In this document: piece after piece, positions 56,910 through 64,000 of the stretch
Position numbering within the stretch: the stretch's first letter is position 1
Layout of the letters: each line of letters opens with the position of its first letter
Source: JBHHUI01 sp965248775
GTDB taxonomy: Bacteria; Chloroflexota; Anaerolineae; Anaerolineales; JBHHUI01
DNA: 64,000 bases
Assembly: GCA_965248775.1 (NCBI GenBank)
Contig: OZ252150.1
Location: forward strand, 806,001-870,000
Direction of reading: 5' to 3'
Made by a program: the position numbers and the translations under genes
Notes under the pieces: generated by a model
What the model was told of the DNA's origin: nothing
Databases searched by the model: none
What the model saw: only the letters and a program-made list of their open reading frames with translations

Positions 56910-58169
56910 ATGAATCGCAAAACATTTCCCATCATCTTACTTAATCTTGTCAATGGGATCGGCTTCACGCTGCTGATCCCCGTTTTACCATTTATCATCC
57001 GCGACCTTGGCTACAGTGATGCGATTTTCGGCCTCTTGCTGGCTGTCTATCCCGCATCTCAATTTTTTGCCTCGCCGTTACTGGGCTCACTTAGTGACTA
57101 TTACGGTCGCAAGCCGATCCTGCTCATCAGTCAGGCAGGCACCTTGCTGAGTTGGATTATTTTCGCTGCCGCCTATTTCACAACTGGCTCCCTCTGGCCC
57201 ATCTTGATCATTGCCTTCTCCCGTGTTGTAGATGGCATCACCGGCGGCAACCAATCCGTTGCCCATGCTTACCTGGCCGATGTGACTTCTGATGAAGAAC
57301 GTACCAAGGTATTCGGGGTATTGGGTGCCTCAATGGCTGTTGCCTTGATGATAGGACCGGCTATCGGCAGTTTTGCCTCAGCAGGCTCGATTGGCTATTT
57401 AGGTGCGGCTATTCTGGCGACTGTGCTCTCTACTATGACGCTCATTGCAATGTATTTCATGCTCGATGAATCGCTCATCCCCGAAAATCGCAGCCGGACG
57501 TTGGACCTGAATCCATTGCATCAACTTAACCTGCTTGGAAAAATCCATCATCTCACCCATGAGCGTTCCCTCACGCGCCTTTTTGCCACACGAGCTGTGT
57601 TCAACCTTGTCTTTGGCGGTTACACGACGATAGTTGTGCTGTGGCTTTCTGACCGCCTCGGCCTCAATCAGACAGAAGTTGGCTTGATGTTGTTAGCTGT
57701 GGGTGTCTTTATGATCTTTAACGAATTGATATTGCTGCCGCGCTTCGAACAACGTTTTGGAGATTTAGGCACCTTGATAATCGGCTTTGCCATCGTGCCG
57801 ATTGGCCTGTTGCTTATTAGTCTTCCTGAGACAGTCGGGCTATATCTGCTTTTGGCCTGGATCCTTAATCTGGGGGTCGCATTGACATTCCCCACGCTGC
57901 AGTCGGTCATTACCAAAGTAGCTGACGTGCGTCAGGAAGGTGAGGTGCAGGGCATCGATACCTCAATTGGAGCATTGTTTTCGGCTGGGGCCCCACTTCT
58001 GGGCGGCATATTGTACGCTCAGATTGGCGGCGATACATTTATTGTGTTGGCTGTGCTGGGGGCATTGGGTTTCAAATTCTTGCTCGAAAGCCGCAAGCTA
58101 ATCGATGATGAATTACCACATCCCAATATTCATCCTGAAGCCCGAGTGCGTGAAAAGTGGACAGCGTAA
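56910..58169 (+). CDS. Major facilitator superfamily transporter (drug/H+ type)
   Basis: 419 residues with about twelve membrane helices. The loop 2-3 motif GSLSDYYGRKPILL and SRVVDGITGGNQSVAHAYLADV place it in the DHA1/TetA-like branch of proton antiporters. The C-terminal half carries NEVGLMLLAVGVF-type and GVALTFPTLQSVITKVA segments. It stands alone, 257 nt after the ectC homologue, with no adjacent regulator. The substrate cannot be told from sequence. Confidence 0.85.
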   Translation: MNRKTFPIILLNLVNGIGFTLLIPVLPFIIRDLGYSDAIFGLLLAVYPASQFFASPLLGSLSDYYGRKPILLISQAGTLLSWIIFAAAYFTTGSLWPILIIAFSRVVDGITGGNQSVAHAYLADVTSDEERTKVFGVLGASMAVALMIGPAIGSFASAGSIGYLGAAILATVLSTMTLIAMYFMLDESLIPENRSRTLDLNPLHQLNLLGKIHHLTHERSLTRLFATRAVFNLVFGGYTTIVVLWLSDRLGLNQTEVGLMLLAVGVFMIFNELILLPRFEQRFGDLGTLIIGFAIVPIGLLLISLPETVGLYLLLAWILNLGVALTFPTLQSVITKVADVRQEGEVQGIDTSIGALFSAGAPLLGGILYAQIGGDTFIVLAVLGALGFKFLLESRKLIDDELPHPNIHPEARVREKWTA

Positions 58170-58330
58170 TTTACTGGTGTTACGCAGCGGCGCCTAGGAT
58201 TGTTGGCTTATCAATGTCGACGAGCCGGTTATTTATTTGTTGGACGAATCTCAAATGGCATCCAAGTTTTTGATGGCTGCAACTGGCCCTATGTGCAGCC
58301 AGCTCTCATTCTTCTCTCATTGATAGCTTG

Positions 58331-58750
58331 ATGTTCGATTGGGATTACTTTCGCTTCCTGATCGATCAGGCGATTATCCATGACGACCTTTGGATCATTA
58401 CAGTAACGTTGATTGCTTGGGGCGTGTTGGCGTATATCAGGACGCCTTTGTTCGCGTCTGTGTCGCTCAGAAGGTGGTCGTTCGTTATTCTTGTGCCGTT
58501 TGTCATTCCCCTATTCTTGTTGGTTATCGGCACGCTGTTTCGTGCACCTGATAATGTGATTCAATCGCGTGGTCTCGCGGGTGACATCCCACTCATTATT
58601 CTTGGTCTTCAGGGCATACTTCACTTAGTGGCAGTTATACGCTTGAAAGGCTTTCGGCACTTTCTGATCGCGCTCGCAGCCGTCCAGATGTGGTTTTCTG
58701 CGTTCCCGGCTCTAATCACGTCCCTCTCGATGAGCGGGAACTGGCTGTAA
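58331..58750 (+). CDS. Small integral membrane protein of unknown function
   Basis: About 139 residues with four predicted membrane helices (near 17-35, 48-70, 80-100 and 108-130). No family recognised. Starts MFDWDYFRFLIDQA; the TTG codon just before could extend it by one. No strong ribosome site. Neighbours (MFS transporter upstream, hydrolase converging downstream) give no clue. Confidence 0.55.
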   Translation: MFDWDYFRFLIDQAIIHDDLWIITVTLIAWGVLAYIRTPLFASVSLRRWSFVILVPFVIPLFLLVIGTLFRAPDNVIQSRGLAGDIPLIILGLQGILHLVAVIRLKGFRHFLIALAAVQMWFSAFPALITSLSMSGNWL

Positions 58751-58889
58751 TCGACCTGCGCATCTGATAAGTGCACCCGAGTTCCTTCGACGCGCGCTTG
58801 CGCTGTTAGCGGATGACAAGCAGCGGGCCCGACATTGCAGCGCTGCACCTGCGAACTTAGCTAACATCTCCTTTGACGGAGCAGCGCCG

Positions 58890-59723
58890 CTAGGGGACTT
58901 TCTGGGCCCGGTGCTTGTACAGCTTGAGAATATTTAACAAGCACTCATTAACCGTGTCGGGTCTGTGCCCGAAGGCGGAACAGTGGCCAAGGCCTTCGAG
59001 CAAATGATATTGCCCCTTGGGTGCTGTCTCCGCGATTATCCTGCCGAGTTGGGGCGGCGTTTGCATATCTTGCGAAAATGCGATGACTTGCAAAGGTATT
59101 TCGCAATCGGGCAAGCGGTCGAGAGAGTCGTAGTCGAGGCAGGCCTGCCACTGTTCGGCTAACGAGTGTGGATCGCGGTCACCGTAATCACGTGCCACGA
59201 TGGGACGCAGCTTTGCCCACAGTTCGTCGTCACCTAACACTTCTGCTGGATACATCAATAAAGCACAGTGAGCGACTGCAAAGTCGGCGGGCATTTCGGT
59301 AGCAGATCGACGTAATGCAATTTCGGCAGCTTCCCATTCATCGATGAAACCGGATTTCCGGGCACATGCGCCCATCAACAATGCGGCTGTAACAAGGTCA
59401 GGCCGCGTCAGCGCAATCTCCTGAGCAATTAAGGATCCCATTGAGAGACCAATCAGAATAACCGGCGGCTCGCAAAGCTGTTTAATTAATGAGATGCAAT
59501 CTTCGGCGTGGGCGGAGATCGGCCAGGGCGTTGGTTCGTCTGTCGTCGTTTGGCCTACACCGCGGGCATCCCAGGTTGTATTACGGTAGTCTGCAAACGC
59601 CGGTAATTGAAATTCGTGCCAGCTAGACCCCGGCATATCACCACCGGCAAGCCAGACGATATCCGGTCCATCGCCAAACTGCTCGTAAAACAATTGCGTT
59701 TGTCCAAGATTGAGATGGGGCAT
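58890..59723 (-). CDS. Alpha/beta hydrolase
   Basis: Alpha/beta-hydrolase fold of about 277 residues. Visible: oxyanion-region LAGGDMPGSSWHEFQ, WDARGVGQT, nucleophile Ser in ILIGLSMGSLIAQE (about 103), and catalytic His in LEGLGHCSAFGHRP near the C-terminus. The ATG at 59723 has GGAG six bases upstream and is preferred; longer frames begin at 59735 and 59792. Substrate unknown. Confidence 0.8.
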   Translation of the reverse strand: MPHLNLGQTQLFYEQFGDGPDIVWLAGGDMPGSSWHEFQLPAFADYRNTTWDARGVGQTTTDEPTPWPISAHAEDCISLIKQLCEPPVILIGLSMGSLIAQEIALTRPDLVTAALLMGACARKSGFIDEWEAAEIALRRSATEMPADFAVAHCALLMYPAEVLGDDELWAKLRPIVARDYGDRDPHSLAEQWQACLDYDSLDRLPDCEIPLQVIAFSQDMQTPPQLGRIIAETAPKGQYHLLEGLGHCSAFGHRPDTVNECLLNILKLYKHRAQKVP

Positions 59724-59819
59724 AGCAAACTCCATGTTAATGGTCGAGTAATCCGACACTGATAATACCAGTTCTGGGAAACCGGTATTCAAAGTTATCT
59801 GCCAACCTTATAGGCATTT

Positions 59820-59950
59820 AAAGGACTGCAGTTCTAGATCTGTCACAACGTGTCCTACGGTACCCACGGTTTGGGCAGTCTTCGGGGTAGCGTGTATGTT
59901 TCTGCGGCTAAAGCAAGCGGATTGTAAACAGGAGGCGACTATCGAGCCAA
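59820..59950 (+). pseudogene. Remnant of a second PAP2 gene 3' end
   Basis: In fragments this reads RVLRY, then TVWAVFGVACMFLRLK, matching LRYIRYAATTLWATFGAPWM and FLRVK at the end of the PAP2 gene at 55911-56130. The match continues past the stop: GTAAACAG-AGG-GACTATCGAG occurs at 56127-56150 and 59924-59947. Frame breaks show it is dead. Confidence 0.6.
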
Positions 59951-60121
59951 ATTTACCCATATCGTGTGCACCAACATAAATCCCCCGATTGATTGGAAAC
60001 CAATACTCATCTATACTCATTGCAAGCCTGTCAAGACGAACAAGGAGGCAGGCAGAATTAGGGATATCCCAATTTCTATTCCTAATAACGTCCTTCTAAG
60101 GGAGTTTATACCGAATAATTT

Positions 60122-60153
60122 CCTAATAACACGAATAATTACACGTTATTAGG
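60122..60153. repeat. AT-rich inverted repeat
   Basis: CCTAATAAC (60122-60130) and GTTATTAGG (60145-60153) form a 9-bp stem with a 14-nt loop. CCTAATAACG also occurs at 60081-60090. The surrounding 59951-60219 is AT-rich with no supported gene; the repeat could be a bidirectional terminator or IS debris. Confidence 0.45.
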
Positions 60154-60259
60154 GACGCTGCACAGCATAATACCCCTTACAGATGTGATAGGCGGAAATA
60201 TTTCTGCCTAATAATATTGGGTAGTGGTTCTAACTGCATGATCCCGAATATAATCAGGC

Positions 60260-60544
60260 ATGATCATCGATGAAATCACGTATACTTGTCGGCGTTGTGG
60301 CAGTGCCAACCTGGTCAAAAACGGGCACAATAAATATGGCAACCAGCAATTTCGCTGTAAAGACTGTCACAAATCGGGAGTGCTCAATCCGATAAACCGC
60401 CACACCGAAGCGGAAAAAGAACGCATTCTCGCCGCCTATCGGGAGCGCCCCAGCATGCGGGGGATTGCCCGCAACACCTTGGCCAAGTGGCTAAAAAAAA
60501 GTCCAAACGCAGCCGGGACTGAAGGCAACCCTCCTGCCCGCTGA
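60260..60544 (+). CDS. insA: IS1 InsA-like protein, deletion in helix-turn-helix
   Basis: Zinc-finger and helix-turn-helix part of an IS1 transposase: CRRCGSANLVKNGHN, FRCKDC, then RPSMRGIARNTLAKWLKKS. Relatives read about SMRGIARxFGVSRNTLAKWL, so about seven residues of the recognition helix region are missing. A run of eight A at 60493-60500 is the usual IS1 slippery site for fusion to InsB. Confidence 0.75.
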   Translation: MIIDEITYTCRRCGSANLVKNGHNKYGNQQFRCKDCHKSGVLNPINRHTEAEKERILAAYRERPSMRGIARNTLAKWLKKSPNAAGTEGNPPAR

Positions 60545-60584
60545 AGCAGACGACATCCTCGAATACGACGAATTATGGTCGTTT

Positions 60585-60998
60585 GTGGCGTTCCGCAAGA
60601 ACAAACGCTGGCTCTGGACGGTCATGTGTCGGCGCATAGCGATGCAGTGTGCACGCCACTGTACCCGGCAAATTGTGGCCTTTGCCATCGGAGACCGGGG
60701 TGCCCGGACCTGTCACCAACTGTGGAGCCGGGTTCCCGAAGCGTATCAGGCGTGTGCCAGCTTTAGTGATTTCTGGGAAGCCTATCAGAATGTCTTACCG
60801 GCTGAAACCCATCAGCAGGTTGGCAAAGACAGCGGCGAAGTCAATCATATGGAACGTTGGAATTGTACGCTCCGCCAATGGCTGGGCCGCTTCACCCGCA
60901 AGACGTTGTCCTTTTCGAAGGTCGATTATATGCATCACCTCGTGACGCGCTGGTTCATTGTCGAATACAACCTTAAAATCAAGCTAGCATTTACTTAG
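60585..60998 (+). pseudogene. insB: IS1 InsB-like transposase with frameshift and 27-bp palindrome insert
   Basis: DDE catalytic part: DELWSFVAFRKNKRWLWT, TRQIVAFAIGDRGARTCHQLW, GEVNHMERWNCTLRQWLGRFTRKTLSFSK. The join from insA is broken: GGGACTGAAGGC appears to lack one C needed for the frame (RDLKATLLPAEADD), and the frame after slippage meets TGA. Within the catalytic domain the usual CRRTRQIV is split by nine extra residues (IAMQCARHC) from the family B insert. Inactive. Confidence 0.75.
60636..60662 (+). repeat. Family B small palindromic repeat inside insB
   Basis: 27 bp inserted in frame between codons CGC and ACC of the CRR-TRQIV motif. Core CGATGCAGTGTGCACG then C and CACTGT, with CAGTG/CACTG arms. 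Its relatives lie at 63458-63484 (reverse) and 63599-63625. Confidence 0.75.
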
Positions 60999-61103
60999 GA
61001 CCACTACCTAATATTGTTAGCTAGCGATTCTCAAGTTGGCGATGATCAATTATCGAATGTAACAACTCCGCACAATCCTGTCTCAATACTAAGGAGAATA
61101 CTT

Positions 61104-61490
61104 ATGAATGTTCGAATCTTACTGATCCTGAATGCCGTTCTTGTAGCCCTTGTATCCCTTACAACTCTTATTTCACCAACGACCTTTCTTGATATCAATG
61201 GATTGGAAATCACCCAATATACAATAAACCTTATTCGGGCGTACGGCGCAATTGCGGTCGGCTACGCGGTAATGAGCTGGTTAATGCGCAACGCCCAACC
61301 ATCGGCGGCACGGCGCGCATTCCTGATTGGCGCCGGTGTGAGTTACATAGTGTTCGCCGTGGTCAACGTTGTCAATATCACAGCTCTTCCGGACTTGGAA
61401 ACGAATATCGGCTGGGTATATTTCGGCCTTAACGTCCTGTTGGGGGCTGCCTTTCTCAATTTTGGCTTCAGAGAACCAGCCGTAGATTAG
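61104..61490 (+). CDS. Small membrane protein of unknown function
   Basis: About 128 residues with four membrane helices: ILLILNAVLVALVSLTTL near the start, then IRAYGAIAVGYAVMSWLM, AFLIGAGVSYIVFAVVNVVN, and VYFGLNVLLGAAFLNFGF. It resembles DUF4345/DoxX-like small membrane proteins in layout but no family is assigned. AAGGAG precedes the ATG at 61104. It lies between two IS types. Confidence 0.65.
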   Translation: MNVRILLILNAVLVALVSLTTLISPTTFLDINGLEITQYTINLIRAYGAIAVGYAVMSWLMRNAQPSAARRAFLIGAGVSYIVFAVVNVVNITALPDLETNIGWVYFGLNVLLGAAFLNFGFREPAVD

Positions 61491-61729
61491 ACCGGTTTAG
61501 AGAACGTCTGTGGTGTGATTGCGTTCGCCGCAAGCAGCGTTTGCAATTCTCAGACATTACGTAACAATGATTCTAGGACACGATATGCGCAGTTCCACGC
61601 GGGCTAACAATGGCGTGCAGTAGACGTGCCTGTCGGCACGGAGCAATCGGCAGCGATGGTACTTCAACAGTCATGCGGCGGCGAAGGCTCAGGCAATATC
61701 CGACACACCACTGACGCTTGGCGTTAGGC
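61491..61729. other. Intergenic region before the tandem IS pair
   Basis: About 240 bases with no supported gene. Around 61620-61720 there is sequence like 'TGCCTGTCGGCACGG', a short hairpin, and it ends at the 9-bp target GGCGAGGAA of the IS copies. Confidence 0.3.
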
Positions 61730-61805
61730 GGCGAGGAAGGCGTTGTTGCATAAAAGCGGCGCCAAGTCCACACTTTGAGGCATTCCGAACGGCCGCAGGT
61801 GTGAA

Positions 61806-62819
61806 ATGTCGAAGCGCAAAGCAAAGAAAACAAGATACAAAGTCCAGAATTGGCCAACGTACAACAAGGCCCTCTCAAAACGTGGAAGCTTAGCGCTCTG
61901 GACCAGCGCTGATATGACGGATAGTTGGTTCAACACTGAACACACCGCTGGTCGTGGCCGCAGACGTGTGTACAGTGATGCCATCATCGAGAGCATGCTT
62001 ACCTTACAAGCCGTTTTCAATCTGCCCTTGCGTCAAACCACAGGATTGATGACATCCTTGCTGGCGATGTTGCAGCTGGACTTGCCCGTGCCGAGCTTCA
62101 GCACACTTTGTCGGCGGCGCAAGCATTTGTCTGTGTGCCTGCCGCGCAAGAGCACAATAGATGCTGTGCATTTAGTTGTCGACTCTACAGGTCTGAAAGT
62201 CTTCGGACACCCCGTCCAGAACCAGACGGGACTGGGTGGAGAGTGGTTCGGCCGCAAGTACTTCCCGCGCAAAGGTCAGAAACCGCGTCGCAAACCGCGC
62301 CTGTGGCGCAAAATTCATCTTGGCATTGATGAGGCCAGTGGCGAGATTTTGGCGGCGATTCTGACAACCTCCCATATGCATGACAAGACATATCTTGCGC
62401 CTATCCTGGATCAAGTCGGCGAGCCGTTGGTGCAAGTGACAGCTGACGGCGGCTATGATTATGAGACCAGCTATATCACCATTGAAGCGCACGGCGCCAA
62501 AGCTGTTATTCCACCTCGGCGCAATGCGACCATCAATCGGAACGATGCCACCCAGTACCGAACGAACTGGGTCGGTATGCAGACCCGGAACAGTTTTGTC
62601 CGCCGCATTCGTCAAGTCGGGCGCAAACGTTGGAAACAGGAAGTCAATTACCATCGCCGTAGTCTAGCGGAGACCGGTATGTATCGTCTGAAGACTGTAT
62701 TCGGGCCAAAACTGCGAACCAGAAACATTGCCAATCAATCTGTTGAAATGCTACTGCGCTGCAAAGCACTAAATATGATGACCCAAATAGGGATGCCGCT
62801 GAGTGTCCCAATTGGATAA
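61806..62819 (+). CDS. IS5-family DDE transposase, intact frame with two micro-inserts
   Basis: 337 residues: NWPTYNKALSKRGSLALW, GRGRRRVYSDAIIESMLTLQ, catalytic Asp in LVVDSTGLKVFG, Asp in VTADGGYDYETSY, Glu in YHRRSLAETGMYRLKTVFG. Against copy 2 it has nine extra residues PVQNQTGLG (family C, 62211-62237). Like copy 2 it holds QYRTNWVGM (family A, 62551-62580) where other IS5-type enzymes have no equivalent. The frame is unbroken, so it may still work if the inserts are tolerated. Confidence 0.85.
   Translation: MSKRKAKKTRYKVQNWPTYNKALSKRGSLALWTSADMTDSWFNTEHTAGRGRRRVYSDAIIESMLTLQAVFNLPLRQTTGLMTSLLAMLQLDLPVPSFSTLCRRRKHLSVCLPRKSTIDAVHLVVDSTGLKVFGHPVQNQTGLGGEWFGRKYFPRKGQKPRRKPRLWRKIHLGIDEASGEILAAILTTSHMHDKTYLAPILDQVGEPLVQVTADGGYDYETSYITIEAHGAKAVIPPRRNATINRNDATQYRTNWVGMQTRNSFVRRIRQVGRKRWKQEVNYHRRSLAETGMYRLKTVFGPKLRTRNIANQSVEMLLRCKALNMMTQIGMPLSVPIG
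62211..62237 (+). repeat. Family C small palindromic repeat, 27-bp form
   Basis: In-frame 27-bp insert in copy 1 between FGH and GEWFG; copy 2 has FGHGEWFG without it. Begins CCCGTCCAG and ends CGGGACTGGGT: CCCGTC pairs with GACGGG, CCAG with CTGG in interleaved order. A 21-bp relative is at 63023-63043. Confidence 0.8.
62551..62580 (+). repeat. Family A small palindromic repeat in IS copy 1
   Basis: Identical over 30 bp to the intergenic copy at 8386-8415 and to 63759-63788. Encodes QYRTNWVGMQ within the transposase; removing 27 bp leaves the frame intact (NDATQTRNS). Confidence 0.75.
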
Positions 62820-63022
62820 TCGTGGATTATTAACGTTTGTTGTTCAGCGCGTCTTTGCTCATTTCTGAACTGATTTATGCAACAACGCCGGCGAGGAAGG
62901 CGTTGTTGCATAAAAGCGGCGTCAAGTTCACACTTTAAGGAATTCCAAACGGCCACAGGTGTGAAATGTCGAAGCGCAAAGCAAAGAAAACAAGGTACAA
63001 AGTCCAGAATTGGCCAACTTAC

Positions 63023-63043
63023 CCCGTCCAGCCGGGGCTGGGC
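63023..63043 (+). repeat. Family C small palindromic repeat, 21-bp form
   Basis: CCCGTCCAGCCGGGGCTGGG plus C, inserted in frame in copy 2 where copy 1 reads PTYNKA directly. It matches the 27-bp form at 62211 with six loop bases missing. Confidence 0.75.
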
Positions 63044-63457
63044 AACCGCGCACTCGCTCAACGGGGAAGTTTGACCATTTGGTTTAGCGCCGACTTGTCA
63101 GATACCTGGTTCAATACTGACGCCACCAAAGGTCGCGGCCGTAGGCGTGTGTACAGTGATGCAATCATCGAAAGTATGCTTACCTTGCAAGCCGTCTTCA
63201 ACCTGCCCTTGCGTCAAACTACAGGATTGATGGAATCTTTGCTTGCATTGTTGCAGGTTGACTTGCCCGTGCCCGACTACACTACACTCTGTCGGCGCCG
63301 GAAATCATTGCAGGTGCGCTTGCCGCGCAAACGTAAAATCACCCCAGTACACCTCGTAGTTGACTCGACAGGCTTAAAAGTCTTCGGACACGGCGAATGG
63401 TTCGGGCGCAAGTATTTCCCACGCAAAGGTCAGAAGCCGCGCCGCAAGCCGCGCTTG

Positions 63458-63484
63458 CACAGTCACGTGCAGACTGCATCGTGA
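63458..63484 (-). repeat. Family B small palindromic repeat, reverse orientation, brings a stop
   Basis: 27 bp exactly between the codons TTG and TGG of copy 2 (copy 1: CTG TGG). Its reverse complement carries CGATGCAGTCTGCACG and ACTGTG, matching the copies at 60636 and 63599. In this orientation it supplies TGA. Confidence 0.8.
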
Positions 63485-63598
63485 TGGCGCAAAGTGCATC
63501 TAGGCATTGATGAGGCCACAGGCGAGATTTTGGCGGCGATATTGACGACCTCGCGTGTACATGACAAGACATATCTCGCGCCCATACTTGACCAAGTA

Positions 63599-63625
63599 GA
63601 TACCGATGCAGTGTGCACGGCACTG
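63599..63625 (+). repeat. Family B small palindromic repeat in IS copy 2
   Basis: 27-bp in-frame insert in LDQV-EPL of copy 2; copy 1 reads LDQVGEPL. Core CGATGCAGTGTGCACG, then G and CACTG; 16 bases identical to the insB copy core at 60640-60655. Confidence 0.8.
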
Positions 63626-63758
63626 TGCGAGCCTCTGGAACAAGTAACAGGTGACGGCGGCTATGATTACGAGACTAGCTATATGGCCATCGAAGCGCGC
63701 GGTGCCAAAGCTGTCATTCCACCCCGGCGGAGTGCGATCATCAATCGAAATGACGCGA

Positions 63759-63788
63759 CCCAGTACCGAACGAACTGGGTCGGTATGC
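63759..63788 (+). repeat. Family A small palindromic repeat in IS copy 2
   Basis: Same 30 bp as at 62551-62580 and 8386-8415 while the flanking transposase DNA differs at many positions between the IS copies. Confidence 0.75.
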
Positions 63789-64000
63789 AAACGCGCAACA
63801 GCTATGTCCGCCGCATTCGTCAGATCGGGCGCAAGCGTTGGAAACAGGAAGCCAATTACCATCGGCGAAGTCTGGCGGAGACTGGTATGTATCGCCTGAA
63901 GACTGTATTCGGGTCAAAACTACGCACCAGAAACATCACAAATCAGTCAGTTGAAATGCAACTGCGATGCAAAGTGCTCAATTTGATGACTCAACTGGGC

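Larger units (their letters stand above)
60220..61008 (+). mobile_element. IS1-like insertion sequence with 8-bp target duplication
   Basis: 789 bp. Terminal inverted repeats GGTAGTGGTTCTAA (60220-60233) and TTAGGACCACTACC (60995-61008) differ at one position. The perfect 8-bp direct repeat TAATATTG flanks both ends (60212-60219, 61009-61016), as expected for IS1-family insertion. Carries insA- and insB-like frames, both damaged. Confidence 0.88.
61739..62889 (+). mobile_element. IS5-like insertion sequence, copy 1
   Basis: 1151 bp bounded by perfect 15-bp inverted repeats (GGCGTTGTTGCATAA at 61739-61753, TTATGCAACAACGCC at 62875-62889). GGCGAGGAA flanks it on both sides (61730-61738, 62890-62898), a 9-bp target duplication. 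Copy 2 begins directly after the right-hand repeat. Confidence 0.88.
62899..64000 (+). mobile_element. IS5-like insertion sequence, copy 2 (runs off the window)
   Basis: Left end GGCGTTGTTGCATAA at 62899-62913, preceded by GGCGAGGAA shared with copy 1. The internal sequence is clearly homologous to copy 1 but diverged. The right end lies beyond base 64000. Confidence 0.85.
62966..64000 (+). pseudogene. IS5-family transposase, copy 2, interrupted by micro-inserts
   Basis: Same protein as copy 1 from MSKRKAKKTRYKVQNWPTY, but with a 21-bp family C insert (PVQPGLG) after PTY and a reverse family B insert at 63458-63484 that brings an in-frame TGA after KPRLHSHVQTAS. A forward family B insert (DTDAVCTAL) is at 63599-63625 and family A at 63759-63788. 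Past the TGA the frame continues unshifted (WRKVHLGIDEATGEILAAIL ... YHRRSLAETGMYRLKTVFGS) to the window edge. So the only lesion visible is the insert itself. Confidence 0.85.

Noticed and set aside
62551..62580. QYRTNWVGM as an ordinary conserved transposase segment
   Set aside because: Set aside because the same 30 bp is found in a non-coding leader and has a palindromic layout. A protein alignment could still reverse this.

Overview
The window looks like a chromosomal segment of a GC-moderate bacterium, most probably a Chloroflexota (Anaerolineae/Caldilineae-like) lineage. This placement is an inference from gene content, not a phylogeny: an ECF sigma factor next to a DUF5667-like protein, a Treponema-type class II PurE with no purK nearby, a PurS-PurL fusion, a GlnE with internal ACT domains, and CHASE3/GAF signalling proteins.

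Layout. (1) 1-5174, minus strand: a signalling block with a REC-histidine kinase, a truncated protoglobin-like protein and a large hybrid kinase split by one in-frame TAA. (2) 5635-17645: nitrogen metabolism. Agmatine deiminase and N-carbamoylputrescine amidase (aguAB, plus strand) are followed on the minus strand by an ANTAR antiterminator response regulator with its GAF/HisKA_2 kinase, glutamine synthetase, its adenylyltransferase GlnE, a 45-residue membrane protein and a frameshifted ammonium transporter. An IS (17920-19205) ends the block. (3) 19476-49777, minus strand: 27 genes with no gap above about 50 nt: hisG-D-C-B-H-A-F, purH, hisI, hisE, a HAD phosphatase-like gene, purA, purB, xpt, guaA, purL, purQ, bioY, purC, purE, purF, purD, purM, purN, guaB, carA, carB. 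Together they encode complete IMP, AMP and GMP synthesis, histidine synthesis (histidinol-phosphatase not assigned) and carbamoyl-phosphate synthase. In front of hisG is a textbook attenuator: a 21-residue leader peptide with four consecutive His codons, an antiterminator pairing and a terminator with a 9-T run. A second, divergent GuaB-like gene lies upstream. (4) 51724-59723: accessory genes, namely a sigma/DUF5667 pair, a secreted protein with six Cys-x12-Cys repeats, membrane hydrolase and PAP2 phosphatase genes, a solitary ectoine synthase homologue, an MFS transporter and an alpha/beta hydrolase. (5) 60220-64000: an IS1-like element and two IS5-like elements in tandem.

The most unusual signal is in region 5. 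Aligning the two IS5-like copies, and comparing the IS1-like insB with its family pattern, reveals small palindromic inserts of 21-27 bp, nearly all a multiple of three and mostly in frame. They fall into three sequence families (A, B, C). Family B occurs in two unrelated IS types and in both orientations; family A also occurs, identical over 30 bp, in the leader of the ANTAR regulator 54 kb away. This resembles the 21-27 nt small dispersed repeats known from cyanobacteria and may be a mobile micro-repeat system in this genome.

Several genes carry single-base lesions (hybrid kinase TAA, amt, PAP2, insB). Two lie in homopolymers, so sequencing error must be excluded before calling them pseudogenes. 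I saw no tRNA, rRNA or CRISPR array.
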